Positions 37,457 to 44,962 of a DNA stretch of 64,000 bases are shown here, piece by piece. Below the pieces are notes generated by a model, which had not been told where the DNA came from, did not search any database, and saw only the letters and a program-made list of their open reading frames with translations. The first letter of the stretch is position 1, and each line of letters opens with the position of its first letter. The DNA is from an uncultured bacterium (GTDB lineage: Bacteria; Bacillota_I; Bacilli_A; RFN20; CAG-826): the NCBI GenBank assembly GCA_949297445.1, contig CASFSS010000018.1, forward strand, positions 227,884-291,883. Reading direction: 5' to 3'. The position numbers and the translations under genes were made by a program.

Positions 37457-38268
37457 TGAGATTATTTAATGATTTACTTACTGCAAGGTATGAAACTTTA
37501 GAAAGAAATATAAAATCTAAAAGTAATTCTTTTTATGATTCATATTTAGATTTGCTTGAAACTGTAATAAAGTACTTTTTAGATGAAAATAGAATAGCAT
37601 ATGGCGAAACAAGAACGTGTGGTTATATTGTTAGAACAGATGAAGCAAAAGAGTTCTTTAAAAAAGAATTAAAAGTTGATGATTATACTTTTGATATACT
37701 CCTAGATTACATTAAAAAATGCAATAATCATAAACACAAAAAAGAAAAGAATATTAAAGTTGAAGAAGTAATTAGTTTCTTAAAAGTGTTCTTTGACTTT
37801 GTGAATTACTATTTGGATTATATTGGTGCTATTAGAATTGAGTTTAATGCAGAATATTTTGTTTCAATATTTGGCGAAACAGAAAGATTAAATAATGAAT
37901 TTAGATTAGAAGTTGCAAAATTGTGTGGCGAGTTAAAAGAATCATACGAAGCAAATAAATTATCAGAAGCAGATATTGAAACATATAAAATGATTATTTC
38001 TGACAAGGATATTGAACTGCTTAATTTAGATGAACAAAACCAAAGACTTCAAGCTCAAATTAGTATTCTTAAGGATATCAAATTAAATTCAATGGAAGAT
38101 AAACTTAATAAGACAATTGACATGTTGAATAATATGCAAGATTACTTAGCTGAGAATAGAATCATTGCTAGAAGAGTTTCAAGATTAATTGATGGGAAAG
38201 AAATTAGTGATGAGGAGTTAAAAGCTGAAAGAGAAAAATTGGAAGCAATAAAGAATGGAAAACAATAA
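37456..38268 (+). CDS. Coiled-coil protein of unknown function
   Basis: A 270-residue protein, helical and charged. The N-terminal ~130 residues may form a helical domain. About 175-260 is a predicted coiled coil (LLNLDEQNQRLQAQISILKD with heptad spacing), ending in a Lys/Glu-rich tail. Translation is coupled to the DUF4238 gene (TAATG overlap), and AGGAGAG precedes the ATG. The two probably work together. I cannot name a family. Confidence 0.65.
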   Translation: MRLFNDLLTARYETLERNIKSKSNSFYDSYLDLLETVIKYFLDENRIAYGETRTCGYIVRTDEAKEFFKKELKVDDYTFDILLDYIKKCNNHKHKKEKNIKVEEVISFLKVFFDFVNYYLDYIGAIRIEFNAEYFVSIFGETERLNNEFRLEVAKLCGELKESYEANKLSEADIETYKMIISDKDIELLNLDEQNQRLQAQISILKDIKLNSMEDKLNKTIDMLNNMQDYLAENRIIARRVSRLIDGKEISDEELKAEREKLEAIKNGKQ

Positions 38269-38480
38269 TCGTAGTGTATTTGAAAGACTTGATTCGCAAG
38301 ACCAAAATTAGATTCGATTATAGAAAGTTTTTTAAATAACAATCATAAATAAACAATCAAAGCGCAATTGTTTGCGAATCAAAAAAATGATAGGCAAATA
38401 CTGCTACATTTATTGAAAAGTTTAAAAAAGAATATTTATATTTGGTCCTCCGTCTAAATTTAATAAATCAGAAAAATTAA
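38255..38480 (+). pseudogene. Decayed small gene in the accessory island
   Basis: An ATG at 38255, inside the end of the previous gene, starts MENNNRSVFERLDSQDQ and stops after 18 codons. Continuations in other frames (KLDSIIESFLNNNHK, then TIKAQLFANQKNDRQILL, then FIEKFKKEYLYLVL) read on as one charged, amphipathic small protein ending at a TAA that overlaps the next ATG. Rejoining needs single A or T additions in short homopolymers plus one TAA read as a sense codon. Function unknown. Confidence 0.6.
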
Positions 38481-39026
38481 TGATTTTTTATTCGCAACAT
38501 TCTTTGTAATTTCTTTAGCGTCTCCAATATTGACTTCTATTGCTTTTAAAATGTATTCTACTTTTTTGTTGTTTGAGAATATATGGGCTATTATGTCATG
38601 CTTCATATTAGGATATTATATTTATCCTAAAAAACGAATGACAGATATCAATACGATGGAGCATTATGTTTATAAATATATTCAAAATTTTGACGGGACA
38701 TGGAGATGTACCAATAAGCCTAAAAAGAAATATAAAATATTTTGATTATTTCTTACATATTTGTTGTTGCCAACATTATAGTAATATTGACTAGCCCGTC
38801 TGGTGCATTAGCGGCATTTGCAGCTATATTTGAACTCCTATTTGCTGGTTTAATAATTAAATTATTTTTTGCAGAAACTAATTCGGCATGTATACGTGTC
38901 AATATAATTTTATTTACTGGAATAGTAATAGATAATAAACCTATTACACTTGTTTTTGATATTATTGGAAAGAAGCTAGCAACCTATGAGGAATTTGAAG
39001 CAAAATTCAAACAAATTTTAGTTTAG
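38480..39026 (+). pseudogene. Frameshifted small membrane protein gene
   Basis: An ATG at 38480 begins MIF. One extra T in the T6 run at 38484-38489 would join it to a hydrophobic helix (FATFFVISLASPIL) and a YYIYPKKRMTD segment ending TNKPKKKYKI. One extra T in the T4 run at 38740-38743 would join that to a second hydrophobic pair (SYIFVVANIIVIL and a following helix) and a C-terminal domain ending at 39026. Intact, it would be a ~180-residue membrane protein. As written, it yields only fragments without good start sites. Confidence 0.6.
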
Positions 39027-39131
39027 TTTTGTGAATATTATTTAAAGTAGTGGCCTTTATTGGAATGACAATAAATGCTTTTTTGATATAATAATAATGT
39101 GTCGTAAAGGACGAACTCTGGAGCATTGGTT

Positions 39132-39154
39132 AATTCCTTTGCAAAGGAGGAATT
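39132..39154 (+). promoter_or_regulatory. Palindrome containing the ribosome-binding site of the small XRE gene
   Basis: AATTCCTTT-GC-AAAGGAGGAATT: a near-perfect inverted repeat in which the 3' arm is the AAAGGAGG Shine-Dalgarno site of the gene at 39160. It could be an operator for the encoded DNA-binding protein, or an RNA hairpin hiding the ribosome-binding site. Confidence 0.5.
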
Positions 39155-39159
39155 GCATT

Positions 39160-39381
39160 ATGGCACAAAACACAGATCTTGCTTTAAGAGCAGGTCAAAA
39201 TTTAAAACATTTACTAGAAGAGAAGGGTTGGTCTCAAGAATATGCTGAAGAGCTGATCTCTAACACATTCAACAACGGTAGATCAATCAGACGCTGGATA
39301 GCAAACGGTATTAATAAACTTGATACTATTCAATATATTGCTTCAATCCTCGAGGTAGATGTTATGGAATTCTTTAAATAG
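39160..39381 (+). CDS. Small XRE-like helix-turn-helix protein
   Basis: A 73-residue protein that is essentially one XRE/lambda-repressor-like DNA-binding domain (NLKHLLEEKGWSQEYAEELI, the recognition-helix region SIRRWIANGINKLDTIQYIA, and a closing LEVDVMEFFK typical of these domains). It probably regulates the island genes. AAAGGAGG at 39143-39150 is 9 nt before the ATG. Its stop lies inside the terminator stem. Confidence 0.75.
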   Translation: MAQNTDLALRAGQNLKHLLEEKGWSQEYAEELISNTFNNGRSIRRWIANGINKLDTIQYIASILEVDVMEFFK

Positions 39382-39394
39382 AATTCCTTTTTTT
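39366..39394 (+). terminator. Rho-independent terminator overlapping the XRE gene stop
   Basis: A perfect 7-bp stem GGAATTC/GAATTCC with loop TTTAAATA followed by seven T. The 5' arm encodes the last residues, and the stop codon lies in the loop. Confidence 0.85.
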
Positions 39395-39411
39395 CATTTT
39401 TTGGACAATTA

Positions 39412-39500
39412 TGGTCCTAATAGATTGTTCTCTTTAGAAATTATCATAGTGGTGTAAACGAAATTCAGTAAAAGAAAAGGGTGGAGAAAACTGGTCCTAA
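39412..39500 (+). repeat. Two direct copies of TGGTCCTAA, 80 bp apart
   Basis: TGGTCCTAA occurs at 39412-39420 and 39492-39500, exactly 80 bp start to start, between the XRE gene and the next gene. A related TGGTCCTCC lies further upstream, near 38442. These may be binding sites for the island regulator. Confidence 0.4.
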
Positions 39501-39551
39501 ATGAATCTAAAGAATTAAATTTACAATGATAGTGTTGAGGAGGACAAAACG

Positions 39552-39980
39552 ATGAGACAAGAAAATTTAAATTATTACAAAGTTGTTGCTAAGTGTGGAC
39601 ATGTAGGCAAGTGCAATTATATTCCAATTGCGTTTGCAGTTATTGCTGAATCCGGAAAAGAAGTTTCTAAAAAAGTAAGAGAATTCCCAAGAGTAAAACA
39701 CAATCATAAAGATGCAATTCTTAGATGTGACAAAATCTCTTATGAAGAATATGTAGAACTAAAAGAAATTAATAATAATGATTTATATCTAAAATGCACA
39801 AGCAAGCATGAACAAAATTCAATTTGTGACTTAACAGATAGATTAGTAGAAGACAAACATCACGCTAAACCAAATTATCATAAAGAAGATAGACAAAGCA
39901 GAGTTCATTATAAACTTTCTAAATATAATCAAAGTCTTAAATCAATAACGGGAGATGATTTGTATAAATATGTGTATTAA
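39552..39980 (+). CDS. Conserved hypothetical protein paired with an NrdG-like gene
   Basis: A 142-residue soluble protein with CGHVGKCNYIPI near the N-terminus (a possible metal-binding C/H cluster) and a conserved-looking RVKHNHKDAIL and YVELKEINNNDLYL core. I have no function for it. TGAGGAGG at 39535-39542 precedes the ATG. Its stop overlaps the ATG of the NrdG-like pseudogene by 11 nt, so the two were once coupled. Confidence 0.65.
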   Translation: MRQENLNYYKVVAKCGHVGKCNYIPIAFAVIAESGKEVSKKVREFPRVKHNHKDAILRCDKISYEEYVELKEINNNDLYLKCTSKHEQNSICDLTDRLVEDKHHAKPNYHKEDRQSRVHYKLSKYNQSLKSITGDDLYKYVY

Positions 39981-40506
39981 GTCGATTAGATACAATAATT
40001 CTCTTGTAGATGGTCTTGGAATTAGAACGGTTCTGTTCGTTCGAGGATGTGATATCCATTGCCCAGGATGTCAAAACAAGAGCACATGGAACATTAATGA
40101 TGGAAACGAAACGGATCGATTGTTTAGCTAATTTATTAAATAAGAATGTAATTGATAAAAGATAACTATTTGTGGCGGAGAACCATTAATACAAAAAGAA
40201 GCGGTTATTGAATATGTATAAAAATTATATGAATTTGGTTCGATATAGTTTTATATACAAAGTATACAAAAGAAGATATGCCAAAAGAGATATATAAATA
40301 CTTAGCATATTTAAAAACCAGTTGTTTTATTAAAAACTCAAAACTACAACAAAACCATATGTAGGTTCAACAAATCAAGAATTTGAAAGGATAGGTAATT
40401 AAAAGGATGAAGCAATTAATAATGATAATGTTGCCAACAGAACAAGTTATGTTGACTATGTATATAATGTAGGTGAAAAACTTAATTTATATAATTATGC
40501 CCATTA
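39970..40506 (+). pseudogene. Decayed radical-SAM activating enzyme gene (NrdG-like)
   Basis: The first ~50 codons are intact and NrdG-like: a VDGLGIRTVLFVRGC segment then the radical-SAM cluster motif CDIHCPGC and a TWNIND box. After that the frame breaks. Fragments continue in order: ANLLNKNVIDK, KITICGGEPLIQKEAV (GGEP motif), YTKEDMPKEIYKYLAYLKT, then KPYVGSTNQEFERI, which matches the NrdG C-terminus. Joining them needs about four single-base additions and one removal in A/T runs, and leaves two in-frame TAA codons. No nrdD partner is in the window, so this may be a paralogue. Confidence 0.8.
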
Positions 40507-40559
40507 ATTTGTCGTATCGTTTCTGCTAATTAAATTTTATAGTAATTATTTAGGCATAT

Positions 40560-40565
40560 TAAAAT
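40560..40565 (+). promoter_or_regulatory. -10-like hexamer 6 nt before the HNH nuclease start
   Basis: TAAAAT ends 6 nt before the ATG at 40572, and there is no Shine-Dalgarno. The local sequence is very AT-rich, so chance is possible. Confidence 0.35.
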
Positions 40566-40571
40566 AATATT

Positions 40572-41420
40572 ATGATATTAAACATATTTGTTGATTTACT
40601 CACCGGGCTACTAATTCCATTGTTTTTATTGATTATATCAATAGTTATTTTTTTGATTTTATTTTTCACCCATAAAAAATATAAAAAATTCGTGATAAAT
40701 CATAGCGTTGCCTTAAAAAATCTATGCGAAATAAACAATAATTATACATTTAAAGCAATTTCAAATTTTGATATGTACCACGATTATGATAATGAAAATT
40801 TTTATGATGATATATCGTGTAAAGATTATTTAACATACCAGTTAGTTTATATAAAAAAAGAGGTAAATATTGCTTTGAAAAATACATTAGATAACAAGAT
40901 AAAATATGAGAAATATCAAGCAGAGATTAGTCAAAAGTGTCGTTTGAATCAATACGATGTTTCTAAATTATTACGAAATAAAAAATATTTAGTTAAGTTA
41001 GAAAATAAAATATTTAACAAACAAATAAAAAAACCAACAACATACTTTTCTATTGTTGTTAGATTATATTTAACAAACATAAACGGAAGATATAAATGTG
41101 AGAAAGAAGATATATTTACTGCCGGTGAAGTAAAAGAAATTATTATTAAATTAAACCAAAAAAGGGGCACTTTTTATTTAAACAACGACATATGGAAATC
41201 GATTTGCAAGGTAGAACGCGGCAAAGTATCTAATAGAATGCGATTCGCCGTTTATGAAAGAGACCATTACCGTTGTCGAAAATGTGGCAGACGCACTGAT
41301 GATTTAGAAATTGACCACATTGTTCCTATTTCAAAAGGCGGTAAATCGACTTTTGATAATTTACAAACACTTTGCCACAAGTGTAACTACGAAAAAGGGT
41401 CCAAGATAGAAAGATTATAA
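40572..41420 (+). CDS. Membrane-anchored HNH endonuclease
   Basis: A 282-residue protein. Residues about 5-32 form a membrane helix. The middle is Lys/Asn-rich and helical. The C-terminal ~60 residues are a full HNH nuclease of the zinc-ribbon type: YRCRKCGRRTDDLEIDHIVP, then GGKSTFDNLQTLCHKCN with CxxC pairs and the DH catalytic pair. A membrane-tethered HNH enzyme facing the cytosol suggests a defence or mobile-element role. It converges with the MrcB_N-DUF3883 gene with only 3 bp between stops. Confidence 0.82.
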   Translation: MILNIFVDLLTGLLIPLFLLIISIVIFLILFFTHKKYKKFVINHSVALKNLCEINNNYTFKAISNFDMYHDYDNENFYDDISCKDYLTYQLVYIKKEVNIALKNTLDNKIKYEKYQAEISQKCRLNQYDVSKLLRNKKYLVKLENKIFNKQIKKPTTYFSIVVRLYLTNINGRYKCEKEDIFTAGEVKEIIIKLNQKRGTFYLNNDIWKSICKVERGKVSNRMRFAVYERDHYRCRKCGRRTDDLEIDHIVPISKGGKSTFDNLQTLCHKCNYEKGSKIERL

Positions 41421-41423
41421 TTG

Positions 41424-42641
41424 CTATTTTGGCGTCTTCGTTGAACCTTTATATCTAGCAAGATAAGAAACCGGATCAAGTTCAAAATTATCTTCGATTT
41501 TGCCAAACACTTTATAAAATGAAGGGGTAGCGCTTTTAGCGTCATATATTCTAAATAGGCAATAGCGACTTTTCTTTTCATTAGATGTTAGTATCTCGTT
41601 TTTTGAGACCGGGAATTCGACATCTAGTTTATTAGTAGTTGTTTTGACTTCAATGTAAATTTCTTCCATTTTGGTGCCAATTAATTGGTATGAAATAATA
41701 TCGAAACCAAAGGCATCTGACATGGAGGCAACGTGCTTTACTTTGTCGGCATATTCATTGAATCCTTCTTTAATGAGTCTTTCGCGCTCATACGCTAATG
41801 CGAGCATTTCACCTAGCAAGCCAACCTCTGCATCAATTTTAGCCTTATTTATATAATCGGTCTTTTTCAAAGATAAATTACTTCTAATTTTTGAATATTT
41901 TTTAGTTCTTTTTTCTTTTGGCTGAACGTAACGGAGCGTTCTAACTATGTTCACATCGGTTGGTGAGGATATTGCTTTTTTGATGTTATCGATACTACTA
42001 ATCGCATCCTCAAATGAATTGTTGTAATTAAAAATTATTTTATTTATTGCTCCATTATAATCGTAATTATTTTCACCAAGTACACCAACAAGTTCGTCAT
42101 AAATAGCGAGCATTCTTTTTAAGTCTTGTTCCAGCTCATTGTCGCTAAATGAATCTTTTGCGTAATATTTTGATATTATGTTTGTTTCCTGATATCCGTA
42201 TCCCAATGAACCGCTACTTGCCCCTAAATCAATATCGTTTTTATCAAAATAATTATCGCCAATTTCATTTTTAAAATAGTCAGCGACTTTTCTAGCATTC
42301 TCATATTTTTTTCTTTTGAATGTATTGGTGAAATAAGTGATGCCTTGATTTAATGAAAGATAGAAGCCAGACATATCTTTTTTGTATAGATAAACGATAT
42401 ATATTCCTCGTTTTGCGCTTGAAGTAATATTTTTATTAAAAATAGCAATCCAAGGATAGTCTGTTTTTTGTCCGATTCCACATGACCCAGCAATTAGTAA
42501 ATCATTTCTTGAAAATAAAAGTGTGCTTATTGTTGCAGGAATTTGATGAGTAATTACATCAAAATTTGGATCAGTTCTTTCGGCGTTTTTGTAACCGTTA
42601 ATATAATTGTTTAAAACAAAATTAAACAAATATTTGAGCAT
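41424..42641 (-). CDS. MrcB_N (DUF3578)-DUF3883 restriction-like protein
   Basis: A 405-residue protein. The N-terminal half has the MrcB-type DNA-binding domain features: GSCGIGQKTDYPWIAIFNK, GIYIVYLYKKDMSGFYLSLN and QG-T segments. The C-terminal ~130 residues match DUF3883 (NOV_C): a G-GE-LA--YER start, FGFDIISYQL, EEIYIEVKTT and SKNEI...YCLFRIYD, with the D...EVK pattern of PD-(D/E)xK nucleases. This architecture suggests a single-chain modification-dependent restriction enzyme. A weak TAAGCT hexamer ends 6 nt before the ATG. It is the last gene of the island. Confidence 0.78.
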   Translation of the reverse strand: MLKYLFNFVLNNYINGYKNAERTDPNFDVITHQIPATISTLLFSRNDLLIAGSCGIGQKTDYPWIAIFNKNITSSAKRGIYIVYLYKKDMSGFYLSLNQGITYFTNTFKRKKYENARKVADYFKNEIGDNYFDKNDIDLGASSGSLGYGYQETNIISKYYAKDSFSDNELEQDLKRMLAIYDELVGVLGENNYDYNGAINKIIFNYNNSFEDAISSIDNIKKAISSPTDVNIVRTLRYVQPKEKRTKKYSKIRSNLSLKKTDYINKAKIDAEVGLLGEMLALAYERERLIKEGFNEYADKVKHVASMSDAFGFDIISYQLIGTKMEEIYIEVKTTTNKLDVEFPVSKNEILTSNEKKSRYCLFRIYDAKSATPSFYKVFGKIEDNFELDPVSYLARYKGSTKTPK

Positions 42642-42800
42642 ACAAATAGCTTATCAGGTTGCTTAATAAGTTTCCAGATCACATTTATTTGGATGCTTTT
42701 TCCTTTTAAAATATATTATTAATTGATTGTTTATATTTTTTTCTTTATTTTCTCTCCTATTTTATTATTTAATAAATATATTAATTTTGGAGGAAAGAAA

Positions 42801-43652
42801 ATGAAAAAAACATTATTAGGGTTGTTGTTAGCGGCTTCTTTTGTTCTTGCTGCGTGCGACACAGGAACGACTGACCCGACAACATCATCAAGCGGTTCTA
42901 GCGATACTGAAACAACTGACACCACATCATCAAGCGATTCTACTAGTACAGTTGATGTTCGCCAAGAATGGACGAGCGATGAAATTGCCATGCTCAATAC
43001 TTATTTCTTTGAAGGTGCTAGCGAATATATTCCTTGCTATGTTCCAGAAGGTGGCGAACTTACTGATGCATATTTTGTTTACAGTACTTGTTTAAGCGTT
43101 GAAGCTCCGACTGATAGTAAAACAAGCGAGCAATTAGCAGCCGAATATATCGACATTATTGAAGAGTTTGGCTATTACGCCGAATGGTATAGCGATGAGT
43201 GGGGATATACCTACTATTATGATTTGTCAGACACAGCCTGGCTAAATATCGATTCATATTATAATTCAGACTACGAACTCTTTTGTATTGATATTTATTA
43301 TGTGAATACTGTTCCAACAACTGAAGTTCGTGAAGAATGGACGAGCGATGAAATCACCATGTTTAATACTTATTTCTTTGAAGGTGCTAGTGAATATATT
43401 CCTTGCTATGTTCCAGAAGGCGGCGAACTTACTGATGCATATTTTGAAGACTATGGTTGTTTGACATTAGAAGCAGAATCAACTGATACTGGTCTTGTTT
43501 ATGCGTATATAGACACATTAATTGCTTCTAATTATTCTTTTGACGAAGATGATAGTGTGTACTATTATGATGTGCCAAATTCAACAAGCCAAATCTATAT
43601 TTCGACATATTTATCTTACGGTTATTTCACAATCGACTTTTACCTTATTTAA
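42801..43652 (+). CDS. Lipoprotein with two tandem repeats
   Basis: A 283-residue lipoprotein. Signal peptide with lipobox LAAC (Cys 19), a Ser/Thr-rich linker (about 20-52), then two copies of a ~115-residue acidic Tyr-rich module. Both copies start EWTSDEI and share FEGASEYIPCYVPEGGELTD, nearly identical in DNA as well, so the duplication is fairly recent. GGAGG at 42790-42794 supports this ATG over an upstream frame extension. Function unknown; probably a surface binding protein. Confidence 0.8.
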   Translation: MKKTLLGLLLAASFVLAACDTGTTDPTTSSSGSSDTETTDTTSSSDSTSTVDVRQEWTSDEIAMLNTYFFEGASEYIPCYVPEGGELTDAYFVYSTCLSVEAPTDSKTSEQLAAEYIDIIEEFGYYAEWYSDEWGYTYYYDLSDTAWLNIDSYYNSDYELFCIDIYYVNTVPTTEVREEWTSDEITMFNTYFFEGASEYIPCYVPEGGELTDAYFEDYGCLTLEAESTDTGLVYAYIDTLIASNYSFDEDDSVYYYDVPNSTSQIYISTYLSYGYFTIDFYLI

Positions 43653-43693
43653 TTTTAATTTTTAGAAACTATCACAAATTGTAATAATAGAAT

Positions 43694-43725
43694 AGCGCAC
43701 CAAAATAAATAAGGTGCGCTTTTTT
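43694..43725 (+). terminator. Rho-independent terminator
   Basis: A perfect AGCGCACC/GGTGCGCT stem with an 11-nt A-rich loop, followed by T residues. Ends the repeat-lipoprotein transcript. Confidence 0.9.
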
Positions 43726-43770
43726 ATTCAATATATTTTTAATGTGTAAGGCATGTCACATTAAATTGTG

Positions 43771-43776
43771 TAATAT
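43771..43776 (+). promoter_or_regulatory. -10-like hexamer 6 nt before the PH-domain gene
   Basis: TAATAT ends 6 nt before the ATG at 43783. No Shine-Dalgarno is present. No convincing -35 was seen. Confidence 0.35.
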
Positions 43777-43782
43777 ATAAAT

Positions 43783-44442
43783 ATGAAAAAGATATCAGAA
43801 GATTATTTTATAAAGAAAAACGATGTTGATTATAATCCGACGATTGAATCAACGCTATCGCAAGACGAAAAAATATTGTGGCGTGCTAAACCAAAGAAAA
43901 GTTCCTTTGTGCTAAACGCTTTCTTTAAATTCTTTTTTGTCGCATTGGTTTGGCTAGCAATCGATGTTACTGCAATAACATTACTATGCGTTTATGCTAA
44001 AAACTTGCCGTGGTTTGCAATTTTATTTTTAGTTATTTTCTTTTTAATTCATCTCATCCCCTTTTGGATATGGATAGCAAGTATAGTTACGGTTAGTAGA
44101 AGACAAAAGCTTGAAGAATATGCTTTTACAGACCGTCGAATAATTATCAAAAAAGGTTTTATTGGTGCAAACATGCAATCAATTTTATATTCTTCCATCA
44201 CCAGCATAAATATTCGTATTGGCATAGTTGAAAGAATGTGCAAGGTAGGAGATATTTATATAGTTGCCGGTAAAGACAAATATATAATTGAGGATATTTC
44301 TGATCCGTATTTCATTTATGAAAAGTTACAAAAAATTGCTAACGATATTAAAAGCGATATTTTGTATCCTAATTCACTTAGAAGCAAAAATAATCCGGGA
44401 TATAAAACGAGTTATCATTTGGGCGAAAGCAAAGACAAATAA
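43783..44442 (+). CDS. Membrane protein with bacterial PH (bPH2/DUF304) domain
   Basis: A 219-residue protein with two membrane helices (about 40-63 and 69-93) followed by a bacterial PH domain: LEEYAFTDRRIIIKKGFIG, SILYSSITSINIR and a VGDIYIVAG segment, with a final helix. Members of this family sit in the membrane; their ligands are unknown. The polar C-terminal tail (about 195-219) is unusual. No ribosome-binding site was found. Confidence 0.83.
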   Translation: MKKISEDYFIKKNDVDYNPTIESTLSQDEKILWRAKPKKSSFVLNAFFKFFFVALVWLAIDVTAITLLCVYAKNLPWFAILFLVIFFLIHLIPFWIWIASIVTVSRRQKLEEYAFTDRRIIIKKGFIGANMQSILYSSITSINIRIGIVERMCKVGDIYIVAGKDKYIIEDISDPYFIYEKLQKIANDIKSDILYPNSLRSKNNPGYKTSYHLGESKDK

Positions 44443-44516
44443 TTAACTTGTCACGTTTTTCTTTGCTAATCTTTTACATTATGTAAAGTGTTTGTTATAC
44501 TAATGGTAGAAAACTT

Positions 44517-44957
44517 ATGAAAAACGATTTAATTGGTCGTACATTTTCTCGAATTGGTACAGCGTTTTTTAGCATGGCTTGCGTTGCCCTTGTAATGACT
44601 CTATTAATGATGGCTGCTCCTCTTACGTATGTAGTTATATTAATCACTGTAATTTTATTTTATATATGTGCGATAATTTTCACTTTTTTCCTCGCTTTGC
44701 TTAATGAAGGTTTTCGCCAATCATTTGTCAATATAACGGAAGCTCTTGCCGGCGAGCGAGCCGAAGCAACTATCAATATTATTTTGGCCGGTATTCCGAT
44801 TGCCGGCGGAATTAGCATCGCTTTATTTGCCTTTGCTTTTATCTTTTTAATGATTGATTATCGATATAAATCCTCGCTAGTCAAGGCGATAATCTCTGGC
44901 GCGTTTTTACTTATCTCTATTATTGCTTTAGTCATATATGAAGTGGTGGCAGGTTAA
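44517..44957 (+). CDS. Small four-helix membrane protein
   Basis: A 146-residue integral membrane protein with about four helices and a short charged loop (ALAGERAEAT). No family was recognised. TATACT at 44496-44501 may be its -10; no clear ribosome-binding site apart from a weak GGTAGA. The next gene begins 5 nt after its stop. Confidence 0.6.
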   Translation: MKNDLIGRTFSRIGTAFFSMACVALVMTLLMMAAPLTYVVILITVILFYICAIIFTFFLALLNEGFRQSFVNITEALAGERAEATINIILAGIPIAGGISIALFAFAFIFLMIDYRYKSSLVKAIISGAFLLISIIALVIYEVVAG

Positions 44958-44962
44958 TTTTA

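Noticed and set aside
38734-38745. Programmed -1 frameshift joining the two membrane-protein fragments
   Set aside because: No X XXY YYZ slippery heptamer; a missing T in a T run explains it, and the 5' end has a second similar lesion.
35885-42700. Integrated prophage or ICE with attachment sites
   Set aside because: No integrase, relaxase, phage structural gene, tRNA target or flanking direct repeat was recognised; it is treated as an accessory island only.
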